From assembly GCA_963545485.1 (NCBI GenBank), contig CAUUJG010000001.1:1-64000 (forward strand): a stretch of DNA of 64,000 bases, in the 5' to 3' direction. Positions 45,976 to 55,060 of the stretch are shown here, in pieces. Numbering within the stretch: position 1 is the first letter of the stretch; each line of letters begins with the position of its first letter. Below the pieces are notes generated by a model. The model was not told the DNA's origin. It worked only from the letters and a program-made list of their open reading frames with translations, and ran no database searches. A program made the translations under genes and the position numbers. The DNA is from CAUTUX01 sp963545485. Lineage in GTDB: Bacteria; Bacillota; Clostridia; Christensenellales; CAG-917.

Positions 45976-46560
45976 GTGGCAACAAAGAAGGATCAGGTTG
46001 TTAAGGCAACTACAACCGATAAAAACGCACTTAGAAAATTGTATACAGATACAGTTGTAAATGAACTTACTACGAAATTTGGATACAAGAACAGAATGCA
46101 AGTGCCTAAGATGGAAAAAATAGTTCTCAATATGGGACTAGGTGACTGTAAAGATAATCATAAGTCATTAAATCTTGCAGTAGATGAATTAAAGCTTATA
46201 GCGGGACAAAAACCGGTTATAACAAAAGCGAAGAAAAGTATTGCAAACTTTAAAGTAAGAGAAAATATGAGTGTGGGAGCAAAGGTCACATTGAGAGGAG
46301 ATAGAATGTATGACTTCTTTCAAAAGTTTACTGCGATTGCACTTCCAAGAGTTCGTGACTTTAGAGGAGTATCTAAAAAGTCTTTTGATGGAAGAGGAAA
46401 CTATGCTCTAGGCATTAAAGAACAGTTGATTTTCCCAGAAATTCAGTATGATCAAATTGAAAAGATTCGTGGATTTGATATTTGTATTGTAACAACAGCA
46501 AAAACAGACGAAGAGGCATGTGAATTATTGCAGTTAATGGGCATGCCATTTGCGAAATAG
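45976..46560 (+). CDS. rplE: 50S ribosomal protein L5
   Basis: 194 residues from GTG 45976, chosen because GGAGG lies five bases before it; the frame is open four codons further to a TTG in front of the ribosome binding site. VPKMEKIVLNMGLGDC, QKPVITKAKKSIANFKVRE and RDFRGVSKKSFDGRGNY are L5 signatures. It binds 5S rRNA in the central protuberance. The N-terminus is about 15 residues longer than usual. Confidence 0.97.
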   Translation: MATKKDQVVKATTTDKNALRKLYTDTVVNELTTKFGYKNRMQVPKMEKIVLNMGLGDCKDNHKSLNLAVDELKLIAGQKPVITKAKKSIANFKVRENMSVGAKVTLRGDRMYDFFQKFTAIALPRVRDFRGVSKKSFDGRGNYALGIKEQLIFPEIQYDQIEKIRGFDICIVTTAKTDEEACELLQLMGMPFAK

Positions 46561-46571
46561 GAGATAAAAAT

Positions 46572-46757
46572 ATGGCAAAAACAGCTATGAAAGTAAAACA
46601 GCAAAGAAAACAAAAGTTTTCAACCCGTGAATACACGAGATGCAATTTATGTGGTCGTCCACATGCAGTTTTGAAAAAATACGGCATTTGCAGGGTTTGT
46701 TTTAGAGAGTTGGCATACAACGGTCAAATACCCGGTGTAAAAAAGGCAAGTTGGTAG
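46572..46757 (+). CDS. rpsZ: 30S ribosomal protein S14, zinc-binding type Z
   Basis: 61 residues, the short C+ form. The ligands are in CNLCG and CRVC; the sequence ends QIPGVKKASW as in Firmicute S14. It is more often duplicated in Firmicutes as a zinc-free version, which is not seen in this window. Confidence 0.98.
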   Translation: MAKTAMKVKQQRKQKFSTREYTRCNLCGRPHAVLKKYGICRVCFRELAYNGQIPGVKKASW

Positions 46758-46770
46758 GAGGTAAATAATA

Positions 46771-47160
46771 ATGACAGATCCAATAGCAGATATGCTTACA
46801 AGAATTAGAAACGCAATAATTGCTCGTCACAAGGATGTTGAAATACCTCAGAGTAAAGAAAAACTTGCGATTGCAGAGATTTTATTAAAAGAAGGATATA
46901 TTAAAGGATTTACAAAAATAGAAAATCCCGTACAGAATACATTACTTGTGGAATTGAAATATATTGATGACAAAAATGTTATTACTGGATTGGAAAGAGT
47001 TTCCAAACCAGGATTAAGAATATATTCAGGGGTTGCAGATTTACCTAAAGTTTTAAATGGAATGGGAATAGCAATAGTATCTACATCAAAAGGTGTTATG
47101 TCTGATAGGGAAGCAAGAGAACAACACATTGGTGGTGAAGTTCTTGCTTATGTCTGGTAG
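46771..47160 (+). CDS. rpsH: 30S ribosomal protein S8
   Basis: 129 residues. MTDPIADMLTRIRNA and GMGIAIVSTSKGVMSDREAR with a C-terminal GGEVLAYVW define S8, which in E. coli also represses the spc operon. Spaced 13 bases from rpsZ. Confidence 0.98.
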   Translation: MTDPIADMLTRIRNAIIARHKDVEIPQSKEKLAIAEILLKEGYIKGFTKIENPVQNTLLVELKYIDDKNVITGLERVSKPGLRIYSGVADLPKVLNGMGIAIVSTSKGVMSDREAREQHIGGEVLAYVW

Positions 47161-47168
47161 GAGGAAAA

Positions 47169-47708
47169 ATGTCTAGAATAGGAAGAGCTCCAATAAGTAT
47201 TCCAAATGGTGTTACTGTAACTGTTGCAGATAATAAGGTTACAGTTAAAGGACCATTAGGACAATTGGAAAAAGATTTTGATAGCCGTATATCAGTTAAG
47301 GTGGAAAACAACCAAGTTTTAGTTTTAAGGAGCAATGATGAAAAAGAAGTCAAAGCTTTACATGGTTTGTATAGAGCACTTATTCAGAATATGGTCAATG
47401 GTGTTGTTAAAGAGTTTGAAAAAGCACTCATTGTTCATGGCGTAGGTTACAAAATGACAGTTGTAGGCAAAAAACTCACTATGAATATAGGGTTTTCACA
47501 TCCTATTGAGATTGAGGCTCCAGAAGGAATTTCTTTTGCATTACCACAACCTCTTGAATTAGTAGTTAAAGGCATTGATAAGGAACTTGTAGGACAGGTA
47601 GCCGCAATGATTAAATTCAAGAAACCAGTTGAACCATATCATGGTTATGGAATTCACTACAAAGATGAAGTAGTTTTGAGAAAAGAAGGCAAGAAAGCCG
47701 GTAAATAG
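47169..47708 (+). CDS. rplF: 50S ribosomal protein L6
   Basis: 179 residues with the two repeated L6 halves. MSRIGRAPISIPNGV and the C-terminal VAAMIKFKKPVEPYHGYGIHY are diagnostic. Preceded by AGGAGG. Confidence 0.98.
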   Translation: MSRIGRAPISIPNGVTVTVADNKVTVKGPLGQLEKDFDSRISVKVENNQVLVLRSNDEKEVKALHGLYRALIQNMVNGVVKEFEKALIVHGVGYKMTVVGKKLTMNIGFSHPIEIEAPEGISFALPQPLELVVKGIDKELVGQVAAMIKFKKPVEPYHGYGIHYKDEVVLRKEGKKAGK

Positions 47709-47717
47709 AGGTAGGAT

Positions 47718-48086
47718 ATGATAAACAAGATTGATAAAAATAAAGATAGAGTTATCCGTCATCAGAGAGTTAGAAAAAAAGTGTCCGGGACAGCGGAGAG
47801 ACCTCGTTTATCCGTATATAGGAGTTTAAATCATATTTATACTCAGCTAATTGATGATGTAAAAGGAGTTACACTCTGTTCGGCATCAACTATGGAAAAA
47901 GAAATTTCAAGTAAAATTGCCAAGATGACAAAGACAGAAGCGGCAGCATTGGTTGGAGAAGTAATTGGTCAAAGAGCAATTAAAGCCGGAATAAAAGAAA
48001 TTGTTTTTGACAGAGGCGGTTATATATATACCGGTAGAGTTCAGGCAGTTGCTGATGCGGCAAGAAAAACTGGGCTTATATTCTAG
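47718..48086 (+). CDS. rplR: 50S ribosomal protein L18
   Basis: 122 residues. RRxRVRKKVSGTAERPRLSVYRS-type start and the FDRGGYIYTGRVQAVADAAR end identify L18, a 5S rRNA binder next to L5. Confidence 0.98.
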   Translation: MINKIDKNKDRVIRHQRVRKKVSGTAERPRLSVYRSLNHIYTQLIDDVKGVTLCSASTMEKEISSKIAKMTKTEAAALVGEVIGQRAIKAGIKEIVFDRGGYIYTGRVQAVADAARKTGLIF

Positions 48087-48095
48087 GAGGAAATC

Positions 48096-48602
48096 ATGGC
48101 AGAGAGAAGAAATGACAGAAGAAGAGAAGAAACAGATTCAATTCAGAGCAAGACAATAAGCATTAACAGAGTAACAAAAGTTGTAAAGGGCGGAAGAACA
48201 ATGCGTTTTACAGCATTAGTTGTTGTTGGTGACGGTAATGGGAGTGTTGGTTTAGGCTTAGGCAAAGCAGCTGAAGTTCCTGAAGCAATTGAAAAGGCGA
48301 CACAACTTGCAAAGAGAAGTATGATAAAAATAGCAACGAAGGATACAACAATTCCACACAGAACAATTGGTAAGTTTGGAAGAGGTTCTGTTCTTTTAAT
48401 TCCAGCAAAGGAAGGAACTGGAGTTATTGCCGGTGGACCTGTAAGACTAGTTCTTGAAGTTTCAGGAATACAGGATATAAGAACAAAATCATTGGGAACA
48501 AGTAATCCTATAAATTGTGCAAAAGCAACAATAGCGGGCTTAAAAAGTTTAAGAAATGCCGAAGAGATTGCAGCACTTCGTGGTGTTGATCTTAAGGTAT
48601 AG
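48096..48602 (+). CDS. rpsE: 30S ribosomal protein S5
   Basis: 168 residues. The double-stranded RNA-binding-like VVKGGRTMRFTALVVVGDG block and GPVRLVLEVSGIQDIRTKSLG are conserved; S5 affects decoding accuracy. Gap to rplR nine bases with GGAGG. Confidence 0.98.
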   Translation: MAERRNDRRREETDSIQSKTISINRVTKVVKGGRTMRFTALVVVGDGNGSVGLGLGKAAEVPEAIEKATQLAKRSMIKIATKDTTIPHRTIGKFGRGSVLLIPAKEGTGVIAGGPVRLVLEVSGIQDIRTKSLGTSNPINCAKATIAGLKSLRNAEEIAALRGVDLKV

Positions 48603-48616
48603 TAAGAGGTGTACAA

Positions 48617-48814
48617 ATGGCAAAGAAGTCAGAAGATAAAAGTGTTAAAATAACATTGGTGAAAAGTACAATCGGATGTTTAAAAAAACAGAAGGCAACA
48701 GTTGAAGCTTTAGGGTTAAAGAAGATTGGATCGTCGAATGTTCTTAAAGACACAGAAGTTCTTCGTGGAATGATTAATGTAGTGTCACATTTGGTGAAGG
48801 TGGAGGAAGCGTAA
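48617..48814 (+). CDS. rpmD: 50S ribosomal protein L30
   Basis: 65 residues, with VKITLVKSTIGCLKKQKATVEALGLKKIGSS-type sequence (the IG...K...ALGL.K pattern). The ribosome binding site is AGAGGTG. It overlaps rplO by one base. Confidence 0.96.
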   Translation: MAKKSEDKSVKITLVKSTIGCLKKQKATVEALGLKKIGSSNVLKDTEVLRGMINVVSHLVKVEEA

Positions 48815-49263
48815 TGAAAATACATGATTTAGAACCGGCAATTGGTGCAAAGAGAGATACAAAACGTGTTGGTCGTGGAATAGGTTCCGGAACTGGAAAA
48901 ACTTCAACAAGAGGACATAAAGGACAATGGGCTAGAAGTGGTGGTGGTGTAAGACCAAACTTTGAAGGTGGTCAAATGCCAATGACTCGTAGACTTCCTA
49001 AGGTAGGTTTTAATAACAAACGTTTTGAAAAGAAATATAATATAGTCAATCTTGATGATTTTGATTCATTTAATGATGGAGATAAAGTAGGTTTGGCAGA
49101 ATTATTGGCAAGTGGAAAAATTAACAAGATTGCCAAAAACGGTTTAAAAGTATTAGGAAATGGAGAATTAAAAAAGAAGGTGGAAATTGTAGCTGCCAAA
49201 GCATCTAAGCAAGCAATCGAAAAGATTGAAAAAGCGGGTGGAAAAATATGCTTGAAACAATAA
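48814..49263 (+). CDS. rplO: 50S ribosomal protein L15
   Basis: 149 residues. The glycine-rich GRGIGSGTGKTSTRGHKGQ stretch and FEGGQMPMTRRLPKVGF are L15. The 3' end overlaps secY by 16 bases. Confidence 0.98.
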   Translation: MKIHDLEPAIGAKRDTKRVGRGIGSGTGKTSTRGHKGQWARSGGGVRPNFEGGQMPMTRRLPKVGFNNKRFEKKYNIVNLDDFDSFNDGDKVGLAELLASGKINKIAKNGLKVLGNGELKKKVEIVAAKASKQAIEKIEKAGGKICLKQ

Positions 49264-50579
49264 AAAATGCATTTAAATCTAAAGATATAAGAATTAAAAT
49301 ATGGATGACATTATTTATGGTCTTTATCTTTAGAGTTGGTTCGTTTATTCCGATTCCAGGTTTGAGTGGTGGAACATTAACTCAGGCTTTGGGAGCAAGT
49401 AAGGATTCAGGGTTAAACTTTGTTCAGGTATTATCAACATTATCTGGTGGTTCGTTAGCACAAGGAACTCTTTTTTCTTTAGGAATCTTACCGTTTATTA
49501 ATGCATTTATTATTATTCAGCTTTTATCAATAGTTATTCCGAGTTTGCAAAGACTTACAAAAGAAGGAGAAGCAGGAAGAGAAAGAATAACTCAAATAAC
49601 AAGATATATAGCTATTGTGTTGGCAATAGTGCAGGCAATAGGTGTTATAGTAGCTTTTAAAAAGAATATAACACCATTATTTTCAAGTTTTGAAGATAAA
49701 GATAAAGGTAACGCATACCTTACATACACATTAATCGCAACAATCCTTGTTGGTGGAAGCTGTATGGTTATGTGGCTGTCTGAAAGAATAACAGAATATG
49801 GAATTGGAAATGGTACATCAATCATTATTTTTGTAGGAATTATAGCTCAAGCAGGCACAACTCTTGCAGGAGCGTTTAAATCTGCGAGCAATGATTTAGA
49901 TAAATTGTGGAACATATTTGGATTCTTATTAATTACTGTAGCAATATTTGTATTTATTATTTTCTTTGATATAGCAGAAAGAAGAATAAATGTTCAATAT
50001 TCAAAGCAGGTTAGAGGAAATAGAATGTATGGTGGACAATCTACATATATACCTATTAAAGTTAATGCAAATGGAGTTATGCCGATAATATTTGCATCTT
50101 CTATTGTTATATTCCCACAAATGATATTTCAGTTATTCGCACCAGAAAGTAAGGCTACAGCATGGTATGCACAGCATATGGGTAGTGGAAAGGCACCATA
50201 TTATATATTCCTTATACTCTTTATATTCTTTTTTGCGTTTTTCTATTCACAGATTCAGTTTAATCCAGATGATGTATCAAAGAATATTCAGCAGTACGGT
50301 GGATTTATTCCTGGAATCAGAGCAGGAAAGCCAACAAGTGATTATTTAAGAAAAATAAATAACAGAATAACATTATTTGGAGCGATATTTCTTGGAGTTA
50401 TTGCTTTAATTCCATCGTTGATCTTTAGAGCATTAGCCGGTTGGAATTCAAATGAATTAGGATTTGGACATGCATTCTCTGCAACGGGATTGTTGATTGT
50501 AGTTTCGGTATCGTTGGAATTGCATAAACAGCTTGAGGCTCAGATAATGATGAAGCATTATAAAGGATTCTTGAAATAA
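49248..50579 (+). CDS. secY: Preprotein translocase subunit SecY
   Basis: 443 residues with ten membrane helices, forming the Sec channel. FRVGSFIPIPGL (helix 1), the plug region after it, LGILPFINAFII, RGNRMYGGQSTYIPIKVN in the cytosolic loop and GFIPGIRAGKPTSDYL are SecY signatures. The start lies inside rplO. The last codons contain the -35 box of the adk promoter. Confidence 0.98.
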   Translation: MLETIKNAFKSKDIRIKIWMTLFMVFIFRVGSFIPIPGLSGGTLTQALGASKDSGLNFVQVLSTLSGGSLAQGTLFSLGILPFINAFIIIQLLSIVIPSLQRLTKEGEAGRERITQITRYIAIVLAIVQAIGVIVAFKKNITPLFSSFEDKDKGNAYLTYTLIATILVGGSCMVMWLSERITEYGIGNGTSIIIFVGIIAQAGTTLAGAFKSASNDLDKLWNIFGFLLITVAIFVFIIFFDIAERRINVQYSKQVRGNRMYGGQSTYIPIKVNANGVMPIIFASSIVIFPQMIFQLFAPESKATAWYAQHMGSGKAPYYIFLILFIFFFAFFYSQIQFNPDDVSKNIQQYGGFIPGIRAGKPTSDYLRKINNRITLFGAIFLGVIALIPSLIFRALAGWNSNELGFGHAFSATGLLIVVSVSLELHKQLEAQIMMKHYKGFLK

Positions 50580-50599
50580 ATAAAAAGGAATGGTATAAT
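50571..50599 (+). promoter_or_regulatory. Internal promoter before adk
   Basis: TTGAAA (50571-50576, overlapping the secY stop), 17 bases, TATAAT (50594-50599) with an extended TG motif. It allows adk, map, infA and downstream genes to be transcribed separately from the S10 promoter. Confidence 0.8.
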
Positions 50600-50623
50600 A
50601 TTTCGCATTCGATAAGAGGAAAA

Positions 50624-51247
50624 ATGAAAAAAATAATATTGTTAGGAGCACCAGGAGCAGGTAAAGGAACACTTGCAATAAAGATGAAAGAAAAATACGG
50701 AATACCGCATGTTTCAACAGGTGATATCTTAAGAGAAAATATAAGAAATAAAACAGAATTAGGGATTAAAGCCAAAGATCTTATTGATAAAGGACAGCTT
50801 GTACCAGATGAACTCGTTGTTGAGATTATAAAGGATAGACTATCAAAGGAAGATGCGAAAAACGGAGTTATACTTGATGGTTTTCCAAGAAATATAAAAC
50901 AGGCTGAAATTCTTGATAGTTTTTATGATATAGATGTTGTAATAAACATGATTGCAGATGAAAAAGTCATTCTTGAAAGGTTAACCGGAAGAAGAGTGTG
51001 TAAATGTGGAGGAACATTTAATGTAAAGTATTTAAATGGTTCTGATATCTGCAGCATATGTGGAGAGAAGTTATATACAAGAGATGATGACAAAGAAGAA
51101 GTAATACTTGATAGATTGAAAGTATATAACAGTTCTACAGCACCATTAATAGACCACTATACGAAACAGAATAAAGTTGTGGATGTGGATGCAAATCAAG
51201 ACAGTGAATTAGTATTGTCTGAAGTCGGTAAGCTGTTGAATGATTAG
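50624..51247 (+). CDS. adk: Adenylate kinase
   Basis: 207 residues; converts AMP and ATP to two ADP. The P-loop GAPGAGKGT is at 7-15, STGDILRENI and DGFPRN follow, and the LID carries four cysteines (CKCGG... CSICG) for a structural zinc as in Gram-positive enzymes. AGAGGA precedes the ATG. It overlaps map by eight bases. Confidence 0.98.
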   Translation: MKKIILLGAPGAGKGTLAIKMKEKYGIPHVSTGDILRENIRNKTELGIKAKDLIDKGQLVPDELVVEIIKDRLSKEDAKNGVILDGFPRNIKQAEILDSFYDIDVVINMIADEKVILERLTGRRVCKCGGTFNVKYLNGSDICSICGEKLYTRDDDKEEVILDRLKVYNSSTAPLIDHYTKQNKVVDVDANQDSELVLSEVGKLLND

Positions 51248-51983
51248 AATAAAGTCAAAAGCCGATATATTAAAAATGAAAGCGTCGGCTGAGATATTGA
51301 AAAATTTGCTTTTGTATCTTGAAGAGATAACGGAAGTTGGAATAACAACAAAAGAATTGGATAGAAGAGCAAGAGAATTTATAAAAAAACATAAAGGAAT
51401 ACCGTCATTTCTTGGATATGGAGGATTTCCAGCAGCAATTTGTACATCAATTAATGAACAAGTTGTTCATGGGATACCATCAGATAGAGAATTGAAAGAC
51501 GGAGACATTATAAGTGTTGACGGTGGAGTAATCCTTGATGAGTGGCATTCGGATGCTGCAAGAACCTTTTTAGTTGGGAATGTGGATGCACGGGTTAAAA
51601 AACTTGTTGAAGATACGAAGCAGAGCTTTTTTGAAGGAGTTAAAGCCTTTAAGGAAGGGAATCATATTGGTGATATCGGGCATGCGGTTCAGACATATTG
51701 TGAAAGTAGAGGATATGGTGTTGTAAAAGAAATGGTTGGACACGGAATCGGTAAAGATCTTCATGAAGATCCATCGGTACCTAATTATGGCAAGCCAGGA
51801 TTTGGGAAGCGAATACAAGTAGGGATGACACTAGCTATCGAACCAATGATTACTTTAGGAACAGACAGAATCGTTATACATGATGATGGATGGACATGCA
51901 CGACAGCGGATGGTTCGATATGTGCACATTATGAAAACACATGTGCATTGACAGAAAATGGAGTTGAGATTTTAACACTGTAA
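51240..51983 (+). CDS. map: Methionine aminopeptidase, type I
   Basis: 247 residues; removes the initiator methionine. Metal ligands are in SVDGGV, HSDAARTF, GHGIG, AIEPM and a late glutamate (CALTENG). It is the standard partner of adk in this operon. Confidence 0.98.
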   Translation: MIRIKSKADILKMKASAEILKNLLLYLEEITEVGITTKELDRRAREFIKKHKGIPSFLGYGGFPAAICTSINEQVVHGIPSDRELKDGDIISVDGGVILDEWHSDAARTFLVGNVDARVKKLVEDTKQSFFEGVKAFKEGNHIGDIGHAVQTYCESRGYGVVKEMVGHGIGKDLHEDPSVPNYGKPGFGKRIQVGMTLAIEPMITLGTDRIVIHDDGWTCTTADGSICAHYENTCALTENGVEILTL

Positions 51984-51984
51984 T

Positions 51985-52248
51985 ATGGAATTGGGAGAAG
52001 TGGTTTATTCTAAAGCAGGAAGAGACAGCAAATCATATTATATTGTTGTTGAAATTGTAGATGATAATGCAGTAAAAATAGCCGATGGTGGGCTCAGAAA
52101 AATACAAAAGGCTAAGCTTAAAAATATTAAGCATGTAAAAAGTATCGGAATTGTCTTAGAAAAGATAAAGTCGAAACTACAAAAAGGTATAAAAGTATTT
52201 AATCCTGAGATCTACAGTGCTCTAAAAGAGTACAACGAAAAGATATAA
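51985..52248 (+). CDS. KOW-domain RNA-binding protein
   Basis: 87 residues beginning MELGEVVYSKAGRDSKSYYIV, a KOW motif like archaeal L14e. A protein of this type often sits between map and infA in Clostridia; its role on the ribosome is not established. The start is one base after the map stop. Confidence 0.85.
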   Translation: MELGEVVYSKAGRDSKSYYIVVEIVDDNAVKIADGGLRKIQKAKLKNIKHVKSIGIVLEKIKSKLQKGIKVFNPEIYSALKEYNEKI

Positions 52249-52257
52249 AGGAGGATT

Positions 52258-52476
52258 ATGTCGAGAGACGATGTAATTGAGGCGGAAGGTAAGGTAATCG
52301 AAGTTCTGCCGCAGACACAGTTTAAAGTGCAGTTACCTAATGGACATGTTATATTAGCATACTTAGGTGGCAAGTTAAGAGTTAATAATATAAGAATTTT
52401 GGAAGGAGATAAGGTGAAAATAGAATTGTCACCGTATGACCTTACAAAAGGAAGAATAATATACAGAAATAAATAG
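52258..52476 (+). CDS. infA: Translation initiation factor IF-1
   Basis: 72 residues with the S1-like OB-fold: DVIEAEGKVIEVLPQTQFKVQL, KLRVNNIRILEGDKVKIELSPYDLTKGRI. AAGGAGG precedes the ATG. Confidence 0.98.
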   Translation: MSRDDVIEAEGKVIEVLPQTQFKVQLPNGHVILAYLGGKLRVNNIRILEGDKVKIELSPYDLTKGRIIYRNK

Positions 52477-52486
52477 GAGATAGACA

Positions 52487-52603
52487 ATGAAAGTCAGACC
52501 AAGTGTAAAACCGATATGTGATAAGTGTAAAGTTATTAAGAGAAACGGGAAAGTAATGGTTATTTGCCCAAAGTATCCTAAGCATAAGCAGAGACAGGGT
52601 TAA
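52487..52603 (+). CDS. rpmJ: 50S ribosomal protein L36, zinc-binding form
   Basis: 38 residues, MKVRPSVKPICDKCKVIKRN at the start and PKHKQRQG at the end. The zinc ligands are Cys11, Cys14, Cys27 and His33. AGGAGAT lies before ATG 52487. Very short but unmistakable and in its conserved place after infA. Confidence 0.97.
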   Translation: MKVRPSVKPICDKCKVIKRNGKVMVICPKYPKHKQRQG

Positions 52604-52687
52604 TTGATGCAAAGCGGCTGGTCGCACATTCCAAAAACTGCGACACTTTGTATGTATAGATAGATATACTAAAAATTTGGAGGAAAT
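52604..52687 (+). promoter_or_regulatory. Structured leader before rpsM
   Basis: An 84-base spacer, long for this operon. It can fold two hairpins: GTCGCA (52621-52626) with TGCGAC (52639-52644), and GTATA (52654-52658) with TATAC (52665-52669). GGAGGA follows. The position matches the alpha-operon leader that S4 binds in E. coli; an autoregulatory role is only inferred. Confidence 0.35.
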
Positions 52688-53059
52688 ATGGCAAGAATAG
52701 CTGGCGTGGACTTACCACGTGAGAAAAGAGTAGAAATTGGATTAACATATATTTATGGAATCGGATTACCTACATCTAAAAGAATTCTGGAAACAACCAA
52801 GATAGATCCTAATAAGAGAGTTAAGGATTTAACAGAGGCTGAAGTAAGTAAAATAAGAGAATACATTGAAAAGAACAATGTTCATGTAGAAGGAGATTTA
52901 AAACGAGATGTTGCGATGAGCATCAAGAGACTGACTGAAATCGGGTGCTATCGTGGATTGCGTCACAGAAGAAATCTTCCAGTAAGAGGACAGAGTTCAA
53001 AGCAGAACGCAAGAACCAGAAAAGGTCCAAAACGTACTGTAAGTCGTAAGAAGAAGTAA
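52688..53059 (+). CDS. rpsM: 30S ribosomal protein S13
   Basis: 123 residues. MARIAGVDLPREKRVEIGLTYIYGIG and CYRGLRHRRNLPVRGQ are diagnostic; S13 contacts the P-site tRNA and L5. It opens the alpha part of the cluster. Confidence 0.98.
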   Translation: MARIAGVDLPREKRVEIGLTYIYGIGLPTSKRILETTKIDPNKRVKDLTEAEVSKIREYIEKNNVHVEGDLKRDVAMSIKRLTEIGCYRGLRHRRNLPVRGQSSKQNARTRKGPKRTVSRKKK

Positions 53060-53069
53060 GGAGTAGAAT

Positions 53070-53462
53070 ATGGCAGCACCAGTAAGAAAAGTAAAAAAAA
53101 GAAGAGATATTAAAAATATTGAAAAAGGACAGGCTCATATACATGCATCCAGTAATAATACAATTGTTACAATTACAGATTTAAATGGGAATGCAATTTC
53201 ATGGTCATCATCTGGAAAACTAAAGTTGAGAGGTTCAAGAAAATCAACAGCATATGCGGCACAGCAGGTTAGTGAGGATGCAGCAAAAGTTGCATACGAT
53301 CTCGGGATGAGGAAAATAGAAGTTTATGTTAAGGGAGCCGGGCAAGGTAGAGAATCCGCAATCAGAGCATTGGGTAATATTGGAATGGAAGTAACATTGA
53401 TTCATGATGTTTCCCCGATTGCACATAATGGATGTCGTCCACCAAAGCCAAGGAAACTGTAA
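53070..53462 (+). CDS. rpsK: 30S ribosomal protein S11
   Basis: 130 residues. AHIHASSNNTIVTITDLNGN and the end HNGCRPPKPRKL identify S11 of the 30S platform. AAGGAG precedes the ATG. Confidence 0.98.
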   Translation: MAAPVRKVKKRRDIKNIEKGQAHIHASSNNTIVTITDLNGNAISWSSSGKLKLRGSRKSTAYAAQQVSEDAAKVAYDLGMRKIEVYVKGAGQGRESAIRALGNIGMEVTLIHDVSPIAHNGCRPPKPRKL

Positions 53463-53480
53463 GATTAGGAGGTTAATGAA

Positions 53481-54077
53481 ATGGCAAAATATACGGGACC
53501 AGTTTTAAAGAGATGTAGAGCATTAGGAATACAGCCTATTGAAATCGGATATAATAAAAGAAGTGAACGTGGCAGAATAATTAAGAAAGGCAAAAAACAG
53601 AAAGGTTACGCATTACAACTGAGAGAGAAACAGAAAGTTAAATTCATATATGGTGTATTAGAAAAGCAATTTAGAAAGTATTTTGAAAAAGCTGAAAAAA
53701 TGCGTGGGATCACTGGTGAAAACATGTTAATTCTTTTAGAAAGAAGAATAGATAATGTTGTATACAGATTAGGAATGGCAAAAACAAGACCACAGGCAAG
53801 ACAGATGGTTAATCATGGATTAATTACTGTTAATGGGAACACTCTTGATATTCCATCAGCATTAATTAATGCTGGAGATGTTATTTCAGTAAAAGAGAAT
53901 AAGAAAAAGTCTACAATGTGGGATGCAGTTAAAGCTGAAAAGAATCTTGGCATTTTACCTTGGCTTGAATTTGATAATGAAAATCTTGTCGGAAAGGTTG
54001 TTGCATTACCAAAAAGAGAAGATATAAAGGATGTTGACATAAAAGAACATCTGATTGTTGAGTTGTACTCTAAATAA
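53481..54077 (+). CDS. rpsD: 30S ribosomal protein S4
   Basis: 198 residues. The S4 domain (LERRIDNVVYRLGMAKTRPQARQMVNHG) is clear. The N-terminus MAKYTGPVLKRCRALGIQP lacks the zinc-type cysteine cluster, having a single Cys. GGAGG is upstream. S4 is a candidate regulator of this segment. Confidence 0.98.
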   Translation: MAKYTGPVLKRCRALGIQPIEIGYNKRSERGRIIKKGKKQKGYALQLREKQKVKFIYGVLEKQFRKYFEKAEKMRGITGENMLILLERRIDNVVYRLGMAKTRPQARQMVNHGLITVNGNTLDIPSALINAGDVISVKENKKKSTMWDAVKAEKNLGILPWLEFDNENLVGKVVALPKREDIKDVDIKEHLIVELYSK

Positions 54078-54094
54078 TAAAGGAGGAGTGATTG

Positions 54095-55051
54095 ATGTTA
54101 GAAATGAAAAAACCCGAATTAAAGACAGTTTCGGAAAGTGCGGACAAATCAAATTTGATTTTAAAAATGGAACCTTTGGAAAGAGGTTTTGGGATAACTA
54201 TTGGAAACTGCTTAAGACGAATATTATTAGGCTCGTTACCAGGTGTCGCCGTTGTTGGGGTGAAAATTAATGGAGTAGAGCATGAGTTTTCAGCTATCAA
54301 GGGTGTAAAAGAAGAAGTTACTGAAATCATACTTAATTTAAAATCATTGCGTTTTAAAATTAATGTGCCTGTTGAGAGTATTGTTCGTCCATTTGAGTGT
54401 CGTTTGAAAACAAATAAGGTTGGAGCTGTTCTTGCAGGTGAAATTTCAACTTCTTCGGATATAGAAGTAGTCAATAAAGATCAGACTATATGTACTCTTG
54501 ATGAGGGTGGTAAAATTGATATGACAGTTTATATAGGTCTTGGAAGAGGATATATTTCTGCAGATCAACAGGAAAAAGCAAGTGAAGATCCTTCATTTAT
54601 AGCAACAGATTCAATTTTTACACCTGTAACATCATGTAGATATGAAGTTGAAAAAACTCGTGTAAAACAGGATATAAATTTTGATAGATTAATTCTTGAA
54701 GTTCAGACAGATGGAACTGTTTCAGCAAAAGAAATTATTGCAACAGCATCAAAAATTATGAATGATCATCTTGAAACACTAATAGACCAAGTTGAAAATT
54801 TAAAGTTCGCGAATTTACTAAACACATCTTCAGATGATGCAAAAATTGATTATTCAACCAAGTATATTGAGGAGATTGGTTTATCGGTAAGACCGGTAAA
54901 TTGTCTTAAATCTGCAAATATCTTTACAGTACAGGATTTGTTAAATAAGACCCAAAAGGATATGGATGAAATTAAGAATCTTGGGAAGAAGTCATTAGAT
55001 GAGATTGAAGAGAAATTAAAAGAGATGGGATTGTCATTTAAAGAAGAGTAG
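54095..55051 (+). CDS. rpoA: RNA polymerase alpha subunit
   Basis: 318 residues from ATG 54095, which has AAAGGAGG about ten bases upstream. The NTD has EPLERGFGITIGNCLRRILL; the CTD near 255-315 has SVRPVNCLKSANIFTVQDLL and IKNLGKKSLDEI, which contact UP elements and activators. Confidence 0.98.
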   Translation: MLEMKKPELKTVSESADKSNLILKMEPLERGFGITIGNCLRRILLGSLPGVAVVGVKINGVEHEFSAIKGVKEEVTEIILNLKSLRFKINVPVESIVRPFECRLKTNKVGAVLAGEISTSSDIEVVNKDQTICTLDEGGKIDMTVYIGLGRGYISADQQEKASEDPSFIATDSIFTPVTSCRYEVEKTRVKQDINFDRLILEVQTDGTVSAKEIIATASKIMNDHLETLIDQVENLKFANLLNTSSDDAKIDYSTKYIEEIGLSVRPVNCLKSANIFTVQDLLNKTQKDMDEIKNLGKKSLDEIEEKLKEMGLSFKEE

Positions 55052-55060
55052 GAGGAATAC

